Positions 20,505-24,434 of a stretch of DNA of 24,434 nt are shown in pieces. Each line of letters opens with the position of its first letter. Positions within the stretch are counted from its first letter, which is position 1. The stretch lies in NCBI GenBank assembly GCA_003221085.1, contig QHUD01000093.1:1-24434 (forward strand). Reading direction: 5' to 3'. The DNA is from Gemmatimonadota bacterium. GTDB lineage: Bacteria > Gemmatimonadota > Gemmatimonadetes > Gemmatimonadales > GWC2-71-9. A model generated the notes under the pieces. The model worked only from the letters and a program-made list of their open reading frames with translations, made no database searches and had not been told where the DNA came from. The translations under genes and the position numbers were made by a program.

Positions 20505-21797
20505 TTGCGGAGCGTGGTGGCGTCGGTGATCATTGTGCCCAGAAATAATACTTTGCGACCGATCGGAAGCCACGTCTGGATGGCGCTCGGCCTCGTGGCC
20601 GGGCTGGTGCTGGGCCTCGCCGCCGCCTTGACGCACTCGCCCGTGCTATTGGCCGTGACGCAGTGGCTGCGGCCGCTCGGCACGCTGTTCTCGAACCTGC
20701 TGTCGATGGTCGTGATCCCACTCGTTGCCACGGCGCTGTTCGCCGGCATCGCGGGGCTTGGCGATTTGCGACGCGTGGGCCGGCTCGGCATCCGGACGCT
20801 CGGCTTCTTCTGGGGAACGACGCTCGCAGCCATCGTCATCGGATTCGTCGTGGCGGCCCTGCTTTTGCCCCTCGCCCCCATCACACCCGACCAGCAGACG
20901 GCGCTCCGTCACAGCGCGGCCGCCGACTCCGGAGCCGTGGGCCACGCCGCCGAGCAGATCACCACGGGTCCTCAGTTCATCGTGGAGCTCATCCCGTCGA
21001 ACCCGGTGCGTGCGGCCGTGGATGGGAATCTCCTTCCCCTCATCGTGTTCATCACGATCTTTGCTGTGGCGGCCGCTGCCCTGCCCGACGAGAAACGGCA
21101 CGCCCTGACCGACCTCGCCGACGTGACCACACAGGCGCTGATCCGGATCGTGCGCTGGGTGCTGCTGCTCGCTCCGCTCGGCATCTTCGCGATCGCCGCC
21201 GGCGCGGTGGCAAAATCCGGCCTCGACCTGCTCACGACCATGGCCGTCTTCATTCTGACGGTCATCGCGGGGCTCGCGATCCTCATTGCGGTTGTGCTCC
21301 TCCCGGTCGTCGCGTTGGTCGCCCGGCTCAGCGTGTGGCGTTACCTGCGGGCCATCCGTGCCTCGCTGCTCATGGCGTTCTCGACCACTTCGTCGCTCGC
21401 CACGCTCCCCGTCATGCTCGAAGCCGCGGAGGCCGACCTGCGGCTCTCGCGCACCGTAGCGAGTTTCGTGCTCCCCCTGGGTGCGAGCGTCGGCCGCGTG
21501 GGGAGCGCCCTGTTCCAGGCGGTGGCGGTGCTGTTCGTTGCCAGGCTCTCCGACGTCCCGCTCGGGCTTGCCGGTATGTTCCAGGCGGGCGCCGCGGTGT
21601 TCCTCGCATCGCTCACGGTCGCGAGCGTCCCCTCGGCGAGCATCGTGAGCCTGGTGCCGGCGTTCACCGCCACGGGCCTCCCGCTCACCGGCCTTCAGCT
21701 CCTGCTCGGGTTCGATCGCGTGCCCGACATGTTCCGCACCATGACCAACGTTTTCGGGACGCTCACGGCGGCGACGGTCGTGGACGCGAAGACGTAG
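20505..21797 (+). CDS. SDF-family (dicarboxylate/amino acid:cation) symporter, divergent
   Basis: The inner-membrane transporter (up to 430 residues) has the SDF (PF00375) layout: LFSNLLSMVVIPLVATALFAGIAGLGDLRRVGRLG early, NLLPLIVFITIFAVA in the middle, FSTTSSLATLPVMLEAAE for the first hairpin loop, then FVLPLGASVGRVGSALFQAVAVLF and FDRVPDMFRTMTNVFGTLTAATVV. The family's NMDGT cation-site motif, expected after PLGA, is replaced by GRVGS (Val332 in place of Asp), and the Asp normally following NVxG is Thr. The substrate-region DMxRTxxNV is kept. Cation coupling may differ from sodium-coupled relatives. The start is uncertain: TTG 20505 or in-frame GTGs at 20514, 20526 or 20535. Confidence 0.88.
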   Translation: MRSVVASVIIVPRNNTLRPIGSHVWMALGLVAGLVLGLAAALTHSPVLLAVTQWLRPLGTLFSNLLSMVVIPLVATALFAGIAGLGDLRRVGRLGIRTLGFFWGTTLAAIVIGFVVAALLLPLAPITPDQQTALRHSAAADSGAVGHAAEQITTGPQFIVELIPSNPVRAAVDGNLLPLIVFITIFAVAAAALPDEKRHALTDLADVTTQALIRIVRWVLLLAPLGIFAIAAGAVAKSGLDLLTTMAVFILTVIAGLAILIAVVLLPVVALVARLSVWRYLRAIRASLLMAFSTTSSLATLPVMLEAAEADLRLSRTVASFVLPLGASVGRVGSALFQAVAVLFVARLSDVPLGLAGMFQAGAAVFLASLTVASVPSASIVSLVPAFTATGLPLTGLQLLLGFDRVPDMFRTMTNVFGTLTAATVVDAKT

Positions 21798-21811
21798 ACC
21801 GGTTGCTCCGT

Positions 21812-22174
21812 CTAGTTTAGTTGGACCCCGCACGCCTGAAACACCGGCGGGTGGTCACCCCGCTGCAACAGGTCATGCAGCATCTCGTGCTCGGCGAGCT
21901 GACGGTTGTACAGCCGACTCTGCGCCATGTAGATCGTGTGCGGCGAGCGCCACCATCCGTCGCACAGGCCCTCGTGGGCAGGACAGGTGTAGCTCGAGCC
22001 CGGGACCTCGTACCACTCCACACGATCGAAGTCACCCCACAGCCCCGCGCAGCGCTCGATCTCCGTCCACCAAACCCGGTAGACCGTGGGCGGCGTGAGG
22101 TGCTCGGCGCCGGCCGGGGAGAAGGCGTCCAGGCAGCCGAGGAGTAGGAGCGGAGCGAGCCAGCGCAGGCGCAT
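21812..22174 (-). CDS. Small lipoprotein with HEXXH zinc-protease-like motif
   Basis: The 120-residue product has a lipoprotein signal ending LLLLGC (Cys14), so it is probably membrane-anchored in the periplasm. The mature part includes HEMLH (residues 96-100), the HEXXH zinc-site pattern, followed by DLLQRGDHPPVF with another His at 108. Four further cysteines (42, 64, 71, 115) could make two disulfides. The size is far below known zinc proteases, and no family was recognised, so protease activity is only a possibility. It is convergent with the symporter gene and lies just downstream of the NicO gene on the same strand. Confidence 0.7.
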   Translation of the reverse strand: MRLRWLAPLLLLGCLDAFSPAGAEHLTPPTVYRVWWTEIERCAGLWGDFDRVEWYEVPGSSYTCPAHEGLCDGWWRSPHTIYMAQSRLYNRQLAEHEMLHDLLQRGDHPPVFQACGVQLN

Positions 22175-22183
22175 GGAGGAGCG

Positions 22184-22885
22184 CTAGAATTCCCCAGCGA
22201 CACGGCCGGCCAGGAGCAGCCCTACCATCAGGCTCGCCGCCGCGCTGCCGAGGTGGAGCAGGGTCGCCCAGCGCGCGCCCCGCGTCGAAGCGAGCCGCAC
22301 CGCGCTCGCGAGCGACACCGACACCGCGAGCATTCCGATCATCGTGCCGATCGCGAACGCGACGAAGTAGGCGAGCTGGGCCATGCGGGTCGGCGCCGCC
22401 GCCACCAGCAGGACGAGGATCGCGGCGCTTCCCGCGAGACCGTGCAGCAAGCCGAACCCGAGCGAGCGGCGCGCGTCTCCCGGCGGGTGCCTGTGCTCGT
22501 GCGCCGTCCCCTCCGCGTGGCTATGGAGATGCAAGTGCGAGCCGCCGGCATGTTCGTGCACGTGCAGATGCCACCGGCCGCGGGCGTATCGCACCATCAC
22601 CGTCCCGCCGAGCCCGATCAGCAGCAGCGCGACCAGCAGATCGGCGGCGGGCCAGAGTCGGTCGGGAAGACGCAGTCCGAAGAGGATGATCGCGCCCACG
22701 ACCACGCCGACGCTCGCGGTGTGGCCGAGCGCCCAGGCGGCGCCCAAGCGACAAGCGTCGAGCAGGCGCCCCTGGCGCGTCGCGAGCGTCGAGACCGCGG
22801 CGAGGTGGTCCGGCTCGAACGCGTGGCGGAAGCCCAGTAGCAAGCCGAGGCCCGCGAGGGCGAGCAGGTTGGGGGAGGGGCTCAT
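22184..22885 (-). CDS. NicO/RcnA-type nickel-cobalt transporter family protein
   Basis: The 233-residue membrane protein has about six hydrophobic segments. The first carries GFRHAFEPDHLAAV (residues 18-31), the Ni/Co transporter signature, here with Glu24 where most members have Asp. Between the third and fourth segments lies a histidine-rich loop, about 106-133 (HLHVHEH, HLHLHSH, HEHRH), likely a metal-collecting cytosolic or periplasmic loop. The later GLLHGLAGSAAILVLLVAA also fits the family. Direction of transport, import or efflux, cannot be decided. The ATG at 22885 has only a weak upstream ribosome binding site. Confidence 0.85.
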   Translation of the reverse strand: MSPSPNLLALAGLGLLLGFRHAFEPDHLAAVSTLATRQGRLLDACRLGAAWALGHTASVGVVVGAIILFGLRLPDRLWPAADLLVALLLIGLGGTVMVRYARGRWHLHVHEHAGGSHLHLHSHAEGTAHEHRHPPGDARRSLGFGLLHGLAGSAAILVLLVAAAPTRMAQLAYFVAFAIGTMIGMLAVSVSLASAVRLASTRGARWATLLHLGSAAASLMVGLLLAGRVAGEF

Positions 22886-22903
22886 GGCGGCTCGGAATGT
22901 AGT

Positions 22904-22931
22904 CTATTCTCTACTACCTATTCTCCCCTGT
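22904..22931. repeat. Short heptamer array upstream of the NicO gene
   Basis: Units CTATTCT, CTACTAC, CTATTCT and CCCCTGT follow each other with a seven-base period in the gap between the divergent NicO and sigma-factor genes. No inverted partner array is seen, though a small GTAGT/ACTAC dyad overlaps its start. Confidence 0.5.
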
Positions 22932-22997
22932 GCGTCTGTGCGTCGAGATGTTGCCTTTCCTGTTTGGCTACAACCTTTTAGGCCTGTGCCCTATCGA

Positions 22998-23585
22998 ATG
23001 AGGCACATGGAGCTCACCACTCCCGGGGTGGCGACACTGCGCAGAGATCCGGACCAGCGGGCGTTGGGGGACGCGGAAACTGCCGACGCGGCGCTCGCCG
23101 CCTCCGGTGACGGCCGCGCCTTCGAGCGTCTATACCGGTCCCACGTGGCGCGCGTGCACAGCCTGGTGCGACGCATGGTCGGCCCGGATCACGCCGACGA
23201 CATCGCTCAGGACGTGTTCGTCCGCGCCTGGACCAAGCTTGGGACGTTCCGCGGCGACGCGGCGTTCGGGACGTGGCTGCATCGGCTGGCCGTGAACGTG
23301 ATCCTCGCCCGGCGTACGACGCTCGGCACGGAGCGGGGCCGCTACGTCGACTCGGCCGATGTCCTCGAGGGCGTGGCGGGGCGTCCGGCGGCACCGGAGC
23401 TGTCGATGGACTTCGAGGAGGTGATCGGGCGGCTGCCCGACGGTGCGCGACAGGTGTTCGTGCTGCACGATATCGAGGGGTACCGGCACGAAGAAATCGC
23501 CGACATGCTGGGGATCGTGGCCGGCACGTCCAAATCGCAGCTGCATCACGCCCGCATGGCGCTGCGGCGGCATCTCGAGCGTTGA
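22998..23585 (+). CDS. ECF (extracytoplasmic function) RNA polymerase sigma factor
   Basis: The 195-residue protein has sigma region 2 at about 40-108 (AFERLYRSHVARVHSLVRRM, DDIAQDVFVRAWTKLGTF, WLHRLAVNVIL) and region 4 at about 140-192 (IGRLPDGARQVFVLHDIEGYRHEEIADMLGIVAGTSKSQLHHARMALRRHL). There is no region 1 or 3, as is usual for ECF factors. It should direct RNA polymerase to envelope-response promoters under the control of the anti-sigma factor encoded next. The start is ATG 22998 or 23007; neither has a strong ribosome binding site. A longer open frame upstream lies over the opposite gene and is not credible. Confidence 0.92.
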   Translation: MRHMELTTPGVATLRRDPDQRALGDAETADAALAASGDGRAFERLYRSHVARVHSLVRRMVGPDHADDIAQDVFVRAWTKLGTFRGDAAFGTWLHRLAVNVILARRTTLGTERGRYVDSADVLEGVAGRPAAPELSMDFEEVIGRLPDGARQVFVLHDIEGYRHEEIADMLGIVAGTSKSQLHHARMALRRHLER

Positions 23586-23590
23586 TGGTC

Positions 23591-23639
23591 GGGGCTAGGG
23601 GCTAGGGGTTGGGGACGTGGGAGTACCGGAAGGGAGTAG
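23591..23639. repeat. Single heptamer array between sigma and anti-sigma genes
   Basis: Seven-base units GGGGCTA, GGGGCTA, GGGGTTG, GGGACGT, GGGAGTA, CCGGAAG and GGAGTAG run in succession and decay along the array. The last units supply AGGGAG, the probable ribosome binding site of the anti-sigma gene at 23643. GGGGCTA also occurs in the arm upstream of the four-helix-bundle gene. Confidence 0.7.
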
Positions 23640-23642
23640 CGT

Positions 23643-24290
23643 ATGACGGACCAGTGGACTGATCGACTCTCAGAGTATCTCGACGGCGAGCTCGCGCCGG
23701 CTGAGCAGACGGCGCTCGAGGCGCACCTCGCCTCGTGCGACGCGTGCCGGACCACACTCGAGGAGCTGCGGCGAGTCGTGACGAACGCGCGCGCACTGGA
23801 CGATCGCCCGCCCGCGGCGGATCTCTGGCCGGCCGTGGCTGGTCGGATCGGGCTGGCAGCGCGCGCGCAAGCGCGGCCGGCGGTGAGGCGGTTTTCCTTC
23901 ACTGTACCGCAGCTCGCCGCCGCGTCGGTGGTCTTGGCGCTCGTGTCGGGTGGTGGAGCCTGGCTGCTGGGGCGGCGGGGAAGCCCGACCCGGCCCGACT
24001 TCGTCCGCCGATCGGTCCTCAACGCATCCGCATACCCGGGCGACGCCCGCTTTGCCGCCCAGGTGGCGGATCTCGAGCGCGCGATCGCGCAGCCCGGTCG
24101 GCTCGACACCGCCACGGTGCGCGTGATCGAGCGGAACCTGAGAATCATCGATCGGGCGATCCGCAGCGCGCAGAGCGCGCTCGCGGCCGATCCCGGGAAC
24201 TCATATCTGAACCTGCACCTCGCCCAAGAGATGCGGCGGAAACTGGAGCTCTTGCGCCAAGCGGCGACACTTGCCGGCGCGCGGAGCTAG
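23643..24290 (+). CDS. Anti-sigma factor with zf-HC2 domain
   Basis: The 215-residue protein begins with a zinc-finger anti-sigma domain: LSEYLDGELAPAEQTALEAHLASCDACRTTLEEL, with the H-x3-C-x2-C ligands His28, Cys32 and Cys35. A single hydrophobic segment at about 88-110 anchors it in the inner membrane. The outer part (about 111-215) is helical and charged, with RVIERNLRIIDRAIRSAQSAL and SYLNLHLAQEMRRKLELL. It should hold the upstream ECF sigma factor inactive until an envelope signal. AGGGAG before the ATG comes from a heptamer array. The next gene follows with 17 bases between. Confidence 0.9.
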   Translation: MTDQWTDRLSEYLDGELAPAEQTALEAHLASCDACRTTLEELRRVVTNARALDDRPPAADLWPAVAGRIGLAARAQARPAVRRFSFTVPQLAAASVVLALVSGGGAWLLGRRGSPTRPDFVRRSVLNASAYPGDARFAAQVADLERAIAQPGRLDTATVRVIERNLRIIDRAIRSAQSALAADPGNSYLNLHLAQEMRRKLELLRQAATLAGARS

Positions 24291-24307
24291 GAGGAGGATA
24301 GACCAGC

Positions 24308-24434
24308 ATGCTGACGACCCTGGCGACGCTCGCGGCGCTCGCGCTCGCACAGCAGACCGACACGACCGTCCCGGTGCGCGCGGGCGCCCGCCTCGAGATC
24401 AGCAACTACGGCGGGGAGATCGCCGTCAAGACGT
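24308..24434 (+). CDS. Secreted adhesin-type (DUF4097-like) protein, N-terminal fragment
   Basis: Only 42 codons are inside the window. The ATG at 24308 is preceded by GAGGAGG at 24291-24297. The product opens with a signal peptide (MLTTLATLAALALAQQ), then VPVRAGARLEISNYGGEIAVKT, the first strands typical of DUF4097 / putative auto-transporter adhesin head repeats. Such genes often follow ECF sigma/anti-sigma pairs, probably as part of the same regulon. The remainder lies beyond the right edge. Confidence 0.65.
   Translation, partial: MLTTLATLAALALAQQTDTTVPVRAGARLEISNYGGEIAVKT

Noticed and set aside
22899..22917. GTAGT-N9-ACTAC dyad upstream of the NicO gene as a second MntR operator
   Set aside because: The spacing differs from the mntR site and the stretch overlaps a heptamer array (CTATTCT/CTACTAC units), which explains the symmetry more simply.

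Overview
The window is a GC-rich stretch of a bacterial chromosome with closely packed genes on both strands. The gene content suggests a Gram-negative soil or aquatic bacterium: an OprO/P-like porin, a second outer-membrane beta-barrel, lipoproteins with lipoboxes, and an ECF sigma/anti-sigma pair followed by a secreted adhesin-type protein. Gemmatimonadota or a neighbouring phylum is the best guess, but this is inference. No rRNA, tRNA, CRISPR array, recognisable transposase or phage gene was seen.

Layout. 1-1036: start of a DUF2203 gene (minus), a four-helix-bundle (23S-intervening-sequence type) gene between inverted repeat arms, and a CBS-domain gene (minus). 1093-5370: a membrane protein, then convergent patatin, hotdog thioesterase and glutamine-dependent NAD synthetase. 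5395-6442: a fluoride operon with a crcB-motif riboswitch, a 70-residue unknown protein, CrcB and a DUF190 protein. 6480-9066: an APC permease and a secreted DUF4384-like protein. 9206-11433: an apparent oxyanion unit read leftward (ModE-like regulator, OprO/P porin, TupA-like binding protein), with a perfect palindrome ahead of the porin. 11486-16092: a DUF442 phosphatase, an NTF2-like protein, a cysteine-motif secreted protein, a thioredoxin lipoprotein, a nucleoside hydrolase and a frameshifted 3-hydroxyacyl-CoA dehydrogenase. 16167-19381: a leftward metal operon of four end-to-end overlapping genes (mntR, outer-membrane protein, Nramp mntH, uspA) in which mntH carries an internal deletion and frameshift. 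19523-21797: a CoA-type Nudix hydrolase, an unknown protein and a divergent SDF symporter. 21812-24434: a HEXXH lipoprotein, a NicO-type Ni/Co transporter, and an ECF sigma / zf-HC2 anti-sigma / adhesin operon cut by the window edge.

The most unusual signal is a set of dispersed elements built alike but from different sequences. Each has two arrays of a short tandem unit, the second array being the inverted complement of the first, separated by a short spacer. Unit lengths are 7, 10 or 13 bases, all of the form 3n+1. They lie at 2945-3050, 4387-4492, 6413-6508, 9973-10075 and 16098-16178. A looser pair flanks the four-helix-bundle gene (71-107 and 594-642), and single arms lie at 19407-19437, 22904-22931 and 23591-23639. 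Several genes end inside an array, one element sits in frame within the NAD synthetase, and one encodes much of the N-terminus of the TupA-like protein. The pairing of such arms with a four-helix-bundle gene recalls rRNA intervening sequences and is the best candidate here for an undescribed mobile or repeat-generating system.
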